A DNA stretch of 64,000 bases from Ciborinia camelliae (lineage: Eukaryota; Ascomycota; Leotiomycetes; Helotiales; Sclerotiniaceae), in contig JANPYM010000010.1 in the NCBI GenBank assembly GCA_025890175.1, forward strand, positions 124,001 to 188,000. Direction: 5' to 3'. This document shows, piece by piece, positions 47,014-58,574 of the stretch (its first letter is position 1; each line of letters begins with the position of its first letter). A program made the translations under genes and the position numbers. The notes under the pieces were generated by a model. The model had not been told where the DNA came from and did no database searches. It saw only the letters and a program-made list of their open reading frames with translations.

Positions 47014-47507
47014 ATCATCAAAATTTGGCTTCGTTGGTTTTAAGCATTTTAAGGATAGGCGGGTAGTTACAGCATGTTTTGTACCAATACTGTAAGAGAT
47101 GACCTCGAGATTAGGTCTCATCCAAATTTCACGTTACTTAACAATATACCCAAAATTATTTGTCGGTGATTCATCCCTCAGTTACCAAGTGTTGCCTCTT
47201 TCTATCTTGTTTGATGTAAATTTCCTGAATCATACACGACCAGTCTGTTGATTGAAAATGCTCCATGATTCACATAAATTTTCTCCATTCATAACCACTT
47301 TTGTCTTAGGTTCAAGTTCAATTACTTTCATCTCCTATTTAATCATGGCTCTCCTTCCATCCAAACCTAAACAAATCATCAACTTTCTACTCATCTACAA
47401 ACTCCATTTATGCACTCTGTCGCTCATATATTTACTTCTTCAACACTGCCCATCCATCAAACTACCAGCAAAACAAGCTTCTGCATATCTATGCTCAACT
47501 CGCCACC
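47014..47507. other. Spacer between cft2 and the proline-rich gene
   Basis: Downstream flank of cft2. A frame at 47252-47593 is hydrophobic and lacks motifs; it overlaps the next gene in another frame and is probably spurious. Confidence 0.45.
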
Positions 47508-47846
47508 GTGGCGTCTCTCCAAGAACCAAGAATTGTAACTCTGCCTCCATACGAAGACGTGCAAGTCATCGTATCATACAAAACCCTGTGTGATCCCTTC
47601 AGCAGCTTCCAACAAGTCCAGCTTCTCCGCGTCCAAATTCTCGACGTGACAGGCTGCGAAATCTTTTACTACCAAGAGCTCACCGCAGTGTCCGATCCCT
47701 CAAGTGGTTGGAATCGATATCACGGTCGGGATCCAGGTCCACCACCTCCGCCATATCCACCTCAACAGCCCTTCCCACGTCAACCTGATCATCAGCTATT
47801 TGTCGCACAAGCTCCAGCGCTCTATCCTTACAGTCTAGGCGAATAA
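47508..47846 (+). pseudogene. 5' part of a proline-rich gene, ending at an in-frame TAA
   Basis: About 112 codons, VASLQEPRIVTLPPYEDV and onward, ending in a Pro/Tyr/Gln-rich stretch, then TAA at 47844-47846. The next codon is ATG, in the same frame, and the protein-like character continues without change. There is no ATG at the start: the first plausible codon is a GTG in an otherwise ideal GCCACC context. Either an upstream exon was missed, or the start and the stop both reflect decay or sequencing error. No intron with good borders removes the stop in frame. Function unknown. Confidence 0.5.
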
Positions 47847-48500
47847 ATGGCCGGCGTATCATATAATACCTGCCACAGCACAGACTCGGGTCCCTTTCCC
47901 CCTAACACAGGTATGGCGTTCCCCGGCTCCCCTTTCCCTCCCGTCGTGTATCCACCACCTCCATATGGCTACCCCGACCCATTCGGCAACGTAAGTCACC
48001 CCGGCTTTGCAGCCCCTCAATATCACTTCCCGGGCACGCATCCCGCGCCACCGCCGGTCGATCATAGCGGCATGCCCGGCGTGAGCGTGAAGAATCAATT
48101 CGGCGGCATTGGGATTCCTCCGGGGTACAACTATCTCTTCCCCTCGGCGCACTGCCTCGTGCATGTATTCCAAACGGGGTCCACGCCCCCGTGGCAAGCG
48201 CTCTCGCCGCTCTACACGCACGATGCATTGAACCATACGAAATTCTTCGTGCCGGCGTCCATGTCGGTTAAGGAGATGATGCAGCAGCTCGGATGCGATA
48301 ATGCGGATGGGGATAAGAATGTCATGACCGAGGTCACCGAGGCGGGGAATGGGAAATGGACGAGGGGAATGATGTTTAAGGGCGGGAATAAGGATCGCAT
48401 GAAGATGACGTTGGCGGATTTGGGATGGGGCATCGCGAGGAGGAGAACCGGGTTGCCTGGGCAGGGCCCCCTGATTTGGGTTTATATTACGAAGGATTAG
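47847..48500 (+). CDS. Hypothetical protein, Pro/Gly-rich N-terminus and conserved-looking C-terminus
   Basis: 217 residues from ATG at 47847. The first 90 residues are rich in Pro, Tyr and Gly (YPPPPYGYPDPFG). The C-terminal half looks folded: LVHVFQTGSTPPWQAL, FFVPASMSVKEMMQQLGC, GKWTRGMMFKGG and GPLIWVYITKD. No family recognised with confidence. The start follows directly after the TAA of the in-frame upstream segment, so this may be the 3' part of one longer gene. Local GC content is visibly higher than in the flanks. Confidence 0.6.
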   Translation: MAGVSYNTCHSTDSGPFPPNTGMAFPGSPFPPVVYPPPPYGYPDPFGNVSHPGFAAPQYHFPGTHPAPPPVDHSGMPGVSVKNQFGGIGIPPGYNYLFPSAHCLVHVFQTGSTPPWQALSPLYTHDALNHTKFFVPASMSVKEMMQQLGCDNADGDKNVMTEVTEAGNGKWTRGMMFKGGNKDRMKMTLADLGWGIARRRTGLPGQGPLIWVYITKD

Positions 48501-50633
48501 AGAGGGTTTTGTTGGGTGGATTGCTTACATACATACATACATACATAGCTAGGTACATTGGTTTGGGGTTTAGGGTGCTGTATCCTGACTGGGGTGTGAG
48601 AATTGGGGATCGAAAATGATCGTCATCGTTTCGAGGAGCTTTTTCCTTCCAACCGTGTGGCTTTCTTTCTACACTATGAGTTTTCTAGAATCTTAGATAT
48701 AGGCGCTGTTCAGACCCATTTGGTCATGAAACATTATATTTATCGCATGGGATTATCCATATTTGTTCATTGCATTGTAGAACAGGTTACAGAACAGAAC
48801 AACGCGAGGTTTCCATCGCATCTTTAATCAAGTATCTAGTTATGAGAGTACCTTAGGTACTAGGTACTCTCTGAGCACAATAATGCATCATCATATCAAA
48901 CGTGTGCGATCTTGCAATCAAGCCATCCATCTTCTCCTTTCTCGCTGCGTGAATCATATTTAATCTGGAACCTGCAGTATCATTGCAAGGTATTCACTAC
49001 CCAGGTCCTGTACCACGTTACCCCTTTCCTTTCGCTTGCGACTCGCCTACGTGGTCATACCAGGTCCCTATCTGGTACCTACCGTAGGTATGGATGTGAA
49101 TGGGATGGATTTTTCCCCTCCGTATAACGAAGGGAAATATTACGGATATTCATTCATTCAGATGATGAACCTCATCGAAATTCCGGTCCGTAATATAATC
49201 ACCTTTTCAAGTTGTAGACCTGGTGGGTAGTTCTTGGATTATTTTTTGGTATCTTGGAAATAGTGAGTGAGTGAGTGAGTGAGTGATTGTATGGATTTAT
49301 GAAACGGCTTGCTAGAATTTCAAGAGTTCCGAGGTTGCACTGTAATTATTTCATGTTGAACTGTTGTTGTTTGTCGGGATGAATCATTCTATTGAATATG
49401 AGAAGAGTACAGGTATACGAGAAGATACGAGAAGATGAATATCACCGTCAACTTTCGTAGAGTCTCGTGAACCTGTGCGTGCACCTGCTGTTGGTATAGA
49501 TGTTAAGGATAAACAAAATATAATGTATAAGATGAAAGCTGTGGTTTATAATTTTGGGTTGTGAAGTTATAGTGTCGAGGTTTGTTGGGGGTAGGGAGGG
49601 AGTGTTTTGAGGGAGATGAGTATTTGGATAGTTTGAGGGGAGAAGAGGTGGTGCTTTTGGAAAAACGAATGGTGGTGTTTGCATGCGAACGAACAAGACT
49701 ACTTCTGATCATTCAGTCCCTTTCCCTTCGCTTATGGCTCGCCTGCCCAATTGCGTGGATGGGCAGCAATGAGCAATGAAGTGATGAGTGATGAGTGGTT
49801 GAGAAATATTATGGGGACCTATTCCCCGTTATCAAATGGTTTCCGGGTATTAAATAATGATAGATAACATTGAGATAACCGGAATCGATTGATATCCGAG
49901 ATAGCCGACATCCCTTTTCGGTAGGTCCATGCGAAAGTCGGAGTTAATAATGTCCGATATGATTTTACACCTCAGATTCCTGGTAGGTAATATTCAATAT
50001 TTGCCATTAACCAACCAACCATCCATTCATCCATCCATCCATCACTCAAGAAATGATCATGAAAAGGTTTCACAATGCACATACATGTAGACATATTACG
50101 TAACAAGTCAATGACCATCAACATCCAAATCAATATTTGCTAACCGGAAGGATTTCGATTGGAGACTTCATTCGAAACGCGTCCTCAAATCATGAAGCTA
50201 TTCATCAATTCATCACCATTCCCGAAACCCCGCGTTGCTTCAATTGGAATGCGCATGCGATGATAAAAGATACTACCTAAGGTGGGGTGGGGTCCAAGCA
50301 TGAATTGTATGCACTTTTAATAGGAGCCACGATAAGATTATGCGATTTTCTGATACGATGATCCAATAGATTGTGATGGAAACGAAAAGTTATCGTGCAA
50401 TAGTCATTATTCATAATTGAAATGCTTAGATCGGTTGGCGGGCTTATGGTCTGGTCTGGTCTCGTCTGGTGAATCTGACAACTTACCACAAGTACATATA
50501 TTGAGGGGTCCTTCGTCTGTTGTACAGTTGTACCGTCTTTACTCTTTTTTTTTACCATATTCTTGTGTGTTCATTTCCTTCTCACTCTTCTCCCAGACTT
50601 CAACTGGATATCCTCACCCTTCCTCAACAGAAA
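48501..50633. other. Spacer upstream of the amine oxidase gene
   Basis: CATA repeat (about 48526-48547), a GAGT microsatellite at 49263-49287 and an ATCC repeat near 50024-50042. The last 150 bases are pyrimidine-rich and end CTTCCTCAACAG just before the amine oxidase ATG, which could be a leader-intron acceptor. No gene seen. Confidence 0.5.
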
Positions 50634-52921
50634 ATGCATAAAACGCATCCAGAGCAAGCTCCAGTCTCGCTCCCACTTGTGGGGGGCAAGAAGTCTACTT
50701 TGGAACATCCTCTTGGTCCATTGAGTGCTGCTGAAATATTGCAGAGTTCAAAGATCATCAAGGGAATATGGCCTGCGGAGGTGACACTTCAATTCAAGGT
50801 TGTTACTCTTCAGGAACCAACCAAGACTGAATTGGTCCCATATCTCGCTGCTGAGCATTCGGGATCTGCTCTCCCAAAGATTGATCGAAGGAGTTTGGTC
50901 GTTTACTATATTAGGAATACTGTGAGTGTTACTGCTTTACTTTTGCTCCAGTTTTGTTTGCCGGAGTGGCATGGCAATTGGGGTAAATTATTCAGAAAAT
51001 GATATTAATGTGCCTTGTGCAGGATAAACTACACGAAGCTATCGTCAACCTGTCGACTGGAGAGGTAGAGAGCAATGTCAGACTTGGTGCAAACGTCCAC
51101 AGTGCTGCAGATGCAGAAGAATTCGCAGTAGTGGAGGCAGCTGCCTTGGAGGATGAAGGAGTAAAGGCCGAAATTGCAAAGCTTCAATTGCCAGAAGGCA
51201 CTGTAGTTGTTTGCGACCCATGGATCTATGGTGAGTCCAACTCAAACTTCTCATATGAAAGCTTATGCTGACAATTCTTAGGGGCTGATGGACTCAATGA
51301 GGGCCTTTACACTGACGAGAAACGTTATTTCCAATGCTTTCTTTACATCCGAGACCCAAAGAATCCCAATGAGCCAGACGGAAACCATTATGCTTTCCCT
51401 CTTACCATTTCTCCAGTCATCAGTGTGGAGACTATGAAAGTTACACGTATCGATATCATGCCAACTGGAGCCGATCTCACAATTAAGGAACCCTCACCAT
51501 ACAAAATTCAACCTGCCAACGAATACATCCCCGAAGCACAAGATCTCCGAACAGATCTCAAGCCATTGAACGTTATTCAACCAGAAGGTGCTTCGTTCGA
51601 AGTATCCAAGTTCAGCGAACAAGGACATACTGTCGCGTGGCAAAAGTGGAACTTCAAGGTTGGATTCAACCTGAGAGAAGGCATGGTTCTTTATGATATT
51701 CACTATGATGGACGTCCTATCTTCTACAGATTGTCCCTTTCAGATATGAACATTCCATATGCCGATCCTCGTAATCCATTCCACAGAAAAGCAGCTTTCG
51801 ATCTCGGTGATGTAGGAGCAGGTGTCACAGCCAACAACCTTCAACTTGGATGTGATTGTCTCGGTTCAATCCACTACCTCTCCGGCATTCTCAACAACGA
51901 CAAAGGAGAACCTCTCGAAATGCCCAACGTGATCTGTATTCACGAGCAGGACAACGGTATTGGATGGAAACACACCAACTACAGAACTGGTCGTGCAGCA
52001 GTCGTCCGTAACAGAGAGCTCGTTCTTCAATCTATCCTCACAGTCGCAAACTACGAGTATATCCTTGCTTTCCAATTCAACCAAGCCGGAGAAGTCATGT
52101 ACGAAGTCCGCGCCACTGGTATTCTCTCAACCCAACCCATCGATGAAGGTCTCAACGTCCCATGGGGAACCGTCGTTCACCCTGGTGTCCTCGCTCCTCA
52201 CCATCAACATTTCTTCTCCCTCCGCGTAGACCCCATGATTGATGGACCTCGCAACAGTCTCGTCTACGAAGAAGCACACCCTATGCCACGCAGCGACTTC
52301 AACCCACACGGTGTCGGCTACGCAGTCGAAACCACACCCGTCACCACATCCGGTGGTTACGATCTCAACCCCGACGTCAACCGCACTTTCAAGATCCAAA
52401 ATCCCAACGTCATGAACCCCATCAACGGAAAGCCCGTTTCCTACAAGATCCACGTCCCTCCTTTCCAAAAGATGCTCGCGGATAAAGAATCCTTCCATCA
52501 CCGACGTGCGGAATTCGCAGACCACAACATCTACGTCACCAGCTACCGCGACCACGAACTTTACGCCGGAGGCAAATACACCAACCAATCTCGCGGTGGC
52601 ACCGGTGTCCGTTCTTTCGCCGCACGCAAGGATAATGTGCAGGATGATGATATCGTCGTCTGGGTTCAATTTGGCATCAACCACGTGCCACGAATTGAAG
52701 ACTTCCCCGTCATGCCGGTCGAGATTATCAAGGTGGGATTGAAGCCCGTCAACTTCTTCACCCGGAACCCAGCTTTGGATGTCCCACCCAGCGAGCAGAG
52801 CTTCAACAAGAGCGTGTTGGTTCCCGCTGCTGATGCTGCTGCCCAACATCACCAGGCGAACGGAACTGCCGTGGTTGGTGCCAAGGGAGAGTGCTGCGTT
52901 AAGGAGGAGAGCAAGTTGTAA
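50634..52921 (+). CDS. Copper amine oxidase, topaquinone-dependent, with peroxisomal targeting signal
   Basis: Oxidises primary amines to aldehydes, releasing ammonia and hydrogen peroxide. Three exons, join(50634..50921,51023..51230,51282..52921), give 711 residues; donors are GTGAGT twice. The cofactor tyrosine is Tyr423 in TVANYEYIL, which matures to topaquinone. The proposed base is Asp320 in LSLSDMNIPY. Copper ligands are the His pair in HHQHFFSLRVD and the distal His in GINHVPRIEDFPVMP. The protein ends in SKL, a canonical type 1 peroxisomal signal, which fits an enzyme that makes peroxide. There is no secretion signal. All key residues are present, so it should be active. Substrate preference (methylamine, phenylethylamine or others) cannot be read from the sequence. 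Confidence 0.95.
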
Positions 52922-53340
52922 ATGAAATTTTGCGAGTTTATATCGGCTCGGGAAGGTGATGATTGATGATGAAGTTTATATGGGATGGGATGGCGTGGCG
53001 TTTTTTTGTTTTGGTGAATGGATGAATGAATGAATTCATCGGGGAGAAAATGTAAATTATTGGCGTTGGCGTTCAATACGGATTTGCATTTGCATATGGG
53101 ATATATACCAGGAGAATGGCTAGCTACTTACTTTACCTACTTACCTACATACATACCACCCCAGGGGAACGGGCTGGGCTGGGCTAGGAGGCTCTGGGTT
53201 CTTTTTAGCTGAAAGTCATGTAGAAATATATATTGTACTCCAAAATTGGTAGGGGCTTCGTCTTTGTGTTTGTCTTTGAGTGGGTGAGTGATTTATATGT
53301 ATATACATACATATATATCAAAATAAAATACCTACCTACC

Positions 53341-53561
53341 TACCTAGTACCTAGGAATAAAATAAATCCAGATCACGCTTATTAATTTTCATCATCTACT
53401 TACCTACCTACCTACCTAGTATCTTATAACCTTATATATATCTACATAGGTACCTACCTACCTACCTACCTAGTACCTAGGAATAAAATAAATCCAGATC
53501 ACGCTTATTAATTTTCATCATCTACTTACCTACTTACCTACCTAGTATCTTATAACCTTAT
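53341..53561. repeat. Tandem duplication, 95-bp copies 126 bp apart
   Basis: 53341-53435 and 53467-53561 are the same 95 bases apart from a single mismatch (CCTACC against CTTACC). They start TACCTAGTACCTAGG and end TATAACCTTAT. A (CCTA)n tract fills the junction. The near identity implies a recent event. Confidence 0.93.
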
Positions 53562-55460
53562 GCATACCTATAGGTACCTACCTACCTAAATACCCGAAAT
53601 ATGAAATTTTCCTATCCCCGGCCATCTGTCTTTCACATTTCCCATTTCACATTTCGGATACTGTATGTATGTAAGTAGGTTTCTAAAAGGCGGGGTTGAC
53701 CTACCTACCTACCTACCTACCTACCTACCTACGCCAAGACGGATCTCGATGCCGAATCCAAATCCCCATCCCCATCCAACATCCCCATCCAAATCCAAAT
53801 GCAAACCCAAGATCCAATATCAAATATCAGATATCAAAAGCGTGGGGAACGAATCATCACGAGATTTCGAATCGATGCGGACCGGACCGATATCGCTCTT
53901 CTGGTCTGGAGGTACTGGGCCATTGGATGGGGTGTGTTGCTTGGGGTGCATGAAATGTATGAAATGAAGTAGGTACCTAAGAGAACCTTGGAAAGATAAG
54001 AATCGTGAAAATGGACTCGAGTCGAGTGGTGCAAGTTCTGTTCGGTATATGTATGTAGGTAACTTATGTAACTTATGTATCATGTGTAATATGTGTAACT
54101 TGTGGAAAAAGGAAGGTATATAGGTACATATTATACCTACCTACCTACCTACCTACATAAATATATACCAATCATTAGGTGCCCTACTATTTCACTCACT
54201 CCCGTCACCATGGACCTAGGTATGTACAGATCATAGGACCTAGTTACCTACCTAGATTGGATTGGTATTGTAAAGTAAGTATTGTTGTTGTTATTATTGT
54301 GTATCGAGCCAGTGTATGTAGAACTATTTTATATCAACAGTAAAGTAACTTACTTCGTAATAAGAATGAATCAATGGATAGGTACCTAGGTAGGTTGGAA
54401 GGGTATTCAAAATACTGTAGTTGAATTAGGTAGGTGCTTCTATATAATTCGGTTCTCTAAGGTTAATTATAACTTCAAGTTTTCCATAGGTAGGTATCTA
54501 AAGAAAGTTGAAGTAGGTAGAAAGGTGATATGATATGATGTGAAGAATCTTAAGGGGAAGGCTCTGTCTCTCTCTCTCTCTTTCTATTATAAAAATCTAT
54601 ATAAATCTATATAAATCTCCCCTTATAAGATATGATGATATGATACTCTCTCTCCTCTTTTTAGGTTCTAGATGCTTTCTAGATAGGTACTTGTCTTACG
54701 TTATATATATGCCGGTACATACCTACAGCCATCGATCCATCCATCCATCCACCCATTCAACCCCCAACCCCAAGTCCCAATCCCACCCCAAGCTAAGTCT
54801 AGGTACCCCTCCCCCCTTTCCCCCTTCCCCTCCCCCCACTCTCGGCTCCTGAACCGGCCGGGAATAAAATATTAACATCACATATCACATATTGATATCA
54901 ATATCAACATCATATACCAAGCCATTTGGGTGGTAAACCGGTAAAGAATACCTTATAAGTAAATATCTACCTACCTACCTACCTTGCCTATACTAGTATA
55001 TATTTCCCCATCCCATATACTATATGCCATTAATAGGTTACTTAAGACTGGTGATGATAAAGCCAAAGTCAAAGTCAAAGTCAATATTGATAAAATAAAA
55101 TAGGTTAAAGAAGGAACTCCTCCTCTCCTCTCCCTTTCACTTCGCTTCCCATCATTCCCTTCCCATCCCATTATAATTCGAGTTTTAATATCTATATCTA
55201 TATCTACCCATATCCATATCCACCTATAATCCATCAAACTTCCAGACTCATCATCATCATCATTATTCATCAAAACTCCCTACTTACCTCCGTCTCCCTC
55301 TTCCTACTTACCACCAATAAACAATACAATCCCCCCAACTTCCCTCCCTCCTCTCGTCCCAACTCATCCCAACTCATCCCAACTCCTCGCTCTTCCACCC
55401 ACTTCACTCACTTGCTCCCGTCACTTCACCCACTCCACGAAAAAAAATAAGCTTAAACCT

Positions 55461-55501
55461 TGAAAGGCTTAAGCATAAGCTTAATCTTGTTAAGCCTTTC
55501 A
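55461..55501. other. Inverted repeat, 12-bp stem
   Basis: TGAAAGGCTTAA (55461-55472) pairs perfectly with TTAAGCCTTTCA (55490-55501) around a 17-nt loop. ATAAGCTTAA occurs just before the stem and again inside the loop. Confidence 0.7.
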
Positions 55502-56433
55502 CTTATGATTACTCCAATCTTAAAATCCATCATTTCCCTCCATTCCCTCGGGACCCAGGAGCCTCATTCCCTCATTCCCTCACACCCATCATCTTAAAAT
55601 CCCGAATTTGAGATTTGAGATTCGAGACACAAGACGATTCCCGAGGTCCATTCAATTACCAACGTCATCTGCCCACACCACGGGTCTCCTCCTCAGAGTT
55701 TTCGGACCTCTTCTCGTCCATCTACCTACCTAAGGTACCTGCTGCACCTGCTGCGCTGCGCTGTACTTTTCATTTTTTGATCAATTACCTACCTACCTGA
55801 CCTGGGCAATTTATGATTCTTGCAGGTGATTCTTGATTCCTGATTCCTTCTTCAAGTGAAATGAAGTGAAGTGAAGCGATTCAAGTAAAGCAATTCAAGT
55901 GAATTGAATTTAAGTGGGGGAAATATAATGAATGAAGGAATGAATATTTCGTTTAGTTTCATCCATCTCATCTGATCTGATCTGATCTATTTTCCCCCCA
56001 ATCTTCTTATTGAAATTTCCTTCCGGGTATGGATGAATGGACCTATAGATGAAAAAGGAAATGACCAATGAAAGAAAAGAAATAGGAAAGGAAATAGGAA
56101 ATAAAAATCTTCTCTAGCTTTCATTAGTCTCCTGTCTCGGTCTAGTCCGGGAATATATCTCTTTCTCTTTCTTTTTCTCTCTCTTGGAGGTCTCTTGATC
56201 TCTTCCTCTTCCTCTTCTCTCTATCCACCTCTACTTCTGTCTCTACCTCTACTTCTGTCTCTACCTCTACTTCTGTCTCCACCTCTACTTCCACTCCTAC
56301 TTCCAGTTTGATATTAAAATCGTACATACCTATATGATACCTATTTGATACATAAACAAACTCCAAACTCCAAACTCCAAACAATCTCCAATTGGATCCC
56401 AAATCCAAATCCCAATCCCAAATCGAAAAAAAA

Positions 56434-56991
56434 ATGTCACAACCAACACCCAACTCCGACTGCAACCTCAACCTCAACCATACCACATCTGCACGCACAT
56501 CTCCATTCACAACCACATCTCCATCCCCAACCAGCCCAACCTCCACCTCCACATCGTCCGAAAAAGAGTACATCGTCACCCTCTCCCCCATCCGCACCCC
56601 CAACCCCATCCACAAAACCTCACTCTTCCCCTCCCTCTTCCCCTCCCTCTTCCCCAAGCTCAAGTGCCACCCCAGCATCACCTACGATATCGATATTGAG
56701 AAATCATCCACCTCCACCTCCTCATCCACATCCACCTCCACCTCCACATCCACAACCACATCCTCACGAATGAAGAGTGATTGTGAGAAGCAACTTGAAC
56801 TTGAGCAGCAACTTGAGCAGCAATTAGAACCACCACCCGATGGGGGCATGACGGCTTGGGTTCATGGTATGTTAATGTTATATTATATTTATTCCTCCCT
56901 CCCTCCCCCCCCCAAAAAAAGAAAAAAAGAAAAGAAAAAACACAGACACGATAAAGACGAAGAAAAAGCAAAAAGACAATGCAAAAACGCC

Positions 56992-57022
<31 letters not shown>

Positions 57023-58574
57023 AGTATATAAGATACAAAAAAAGAAAAAGAAAAAAATAGCAAGGCAAGGCAAGGCAAGGCAAGGCTAGGAGAATATTTC
57101 ATGACTGAATCTGAATCTCGATCTTCGTATACATAATACATATGATATTGAAGGAAAAGCGATTCCTGACTTCTTGCCAATTTCTACCTATCTAGTCATC
57201 CTCACTCATCTGGTTATTATGAATACTTGGTTAGTATTTCTTCTTTCTTTCTTCTTTCCTTCCTCCTTTCCCTCTCACACCCTCCCCTCTCCTCCCCTCC
57301 GTCTAAAATTCCATTTCCAATTCATCAACACCCATCCCATCCCACCCCATCTCCTCACCCCACCTAACAAACCCCACCTCCAGGGGCTTCATAAACTCCT
57401 TCGGCGTCTTCCAAACCTACTACATCAGCGCGTTCCAGCTCCCCGCCTCCACCATCTCCTGGATCGGCTCCATGCAGATATTCCTGCTCTTCTTCATCGG
57501 GACCTTCACCGGCCGCCTGACCGACGCCGGCTACTTCCGCGCCGTCTTCCTCGCCGGTTCCATCCTGGGTTTCCTCGGCATCTTCGTGACCTCCATCGCG
57601 ACCACCTACTGGCAGGTCTTTCTCGCCCAGGGCATCTGCATGGGTCTCGGGAATGGGTGTCTCTTCTGTCCCGCCCTGGCGACGCTGAGTACGTATTTTA
57701 GTAAGCGCAAGAGTTTGGCCATTGGGATTGCCGCCGCCGGAAGCGCGACGGGGGGCGTTATTTTTCCCATTATGGTGCAGCAGTTGTTGCCCAAGATTGG
57801 GTTCGGATGGACTATGAGATCCTTGGGCCTCATTCAATTGGTTTGTCTTGGGGTTTGCAATGTGGGGGTTTAAGCGGAGAGTTCCCCTAGGAGAAATGGT
57901 GCTTTGATTGACTACGCATCTTTCAAAGATGTTTCGTATTTGCTATTTGGTGCTGGGATGTTTTTCGTAAGTGGTTTGCAATGGTTGTTGATGAATTAGT
58001 TGACACGAACAAGACTGATGATAGCAAATAGAACTTTTGGGGATTGTATATTGGTTTTTATTACCTTGGGACGTACGCGAGATCCATCATTGGAGTACCG
58101 CTTGCAGAATCGATAAATATAATCATCGTACTCAATGCCATGGGGATAGTAGGACGCATCCTTCCCAATCATCTCGCCGATCGAGTCTTCGGACCACTCA
58201 ATACACTCGTCCCCATAGCAATCATAGACAGCCTCCTTTGCTTCTGCTGGATTGCAGTATCATCCAGAGGTTCTCTGTATGCATGGTCGGTCATGTATGG
58301 AACATTTGCAGCAGGTATCCAAGGACTGTTCCCGGCCACACTGAGTAGTCTCACGACGGATTTGGGGAAGGCCGGCGTCAGGATGGGAATGGTATTCACC
58401 GTTGTAAGTTTTGCCGTATTGACAGGACCTCCTATCGGAGGCGTGTTGATCCAAAAGAGGAATGGGGGATACGAGTACGCGCAGATATTTGCGGCGGTTG
58501 ATTTGCTCATTGGAGCTGGATTTCTATTAATGGCAAGGCTAGCCAAATCCAAGAAGTTCCTTGCGAAGGTGTGA
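56434..58574 (+). CDS. MFS transporter, monocarboxylate-permease type, with frame breaks
   Basis: Major facilitator of the Mch / MCT type, expected at a membrane. Exons: 56434..56866, 57196..57229, 57384..57966, 58032..58574; the 34-nt second exon encodes VILTHLVIMNTW. About 530 codons. A long Ser/Thr/Gln-rich cytosolic N-terminus leads to EPPPDGGMTAWVH, the family's first-helix signature, then INSFGVFQTYYISAFQ and SWIGSMQIFLLFF. Twelve helices are expected; helices 1-6 lie before 57850 and the rest after 58032. Within exon 3 an in-frame TAA (57871) interrupts the loop. Shifting by one base between the G5 run at 57864-57868 and the C4 run at 57884-57887 restores the familiar FKRRVPP before RRNGALIDYASFKD. 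So either two homopolymer errors or two compensating indels are present. If they are sequencing errors, the gene is intact. Confidence 0.8.
56995..57092. repeat. Simple repeats inside the MFS intron: (AT)n and (CAAGG)n
   Basis: An AT dinucleotide run at about 56996-57019 and five CAAGG units at about 57061-57087, both within intron 1. Confidence 0.8.

Larger units (their letters stand above)
52922..56433. other. Spacer rich in TACC/CCTA repeats
   Basis: No gene seen. (CCTA)n tracts recur at about 53331-53345, 53402-53416, 53455-53470, 53699-53731 and 54137-54155. A TCTCTC run lies at about 54570-54580 and a snap-back hairpin at 55461-55501. The last part (56160-56300) carries a CTCTACTTCTGT repeat. 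Confidence 0.55.

Noticed and set aside
57174..57701. Long Pro/His/Leu/Arg-rich plus-strand frame
   Set aside because: Out of frame with the MFS helices and lacking any motif; it arises from the GC-rich exon.
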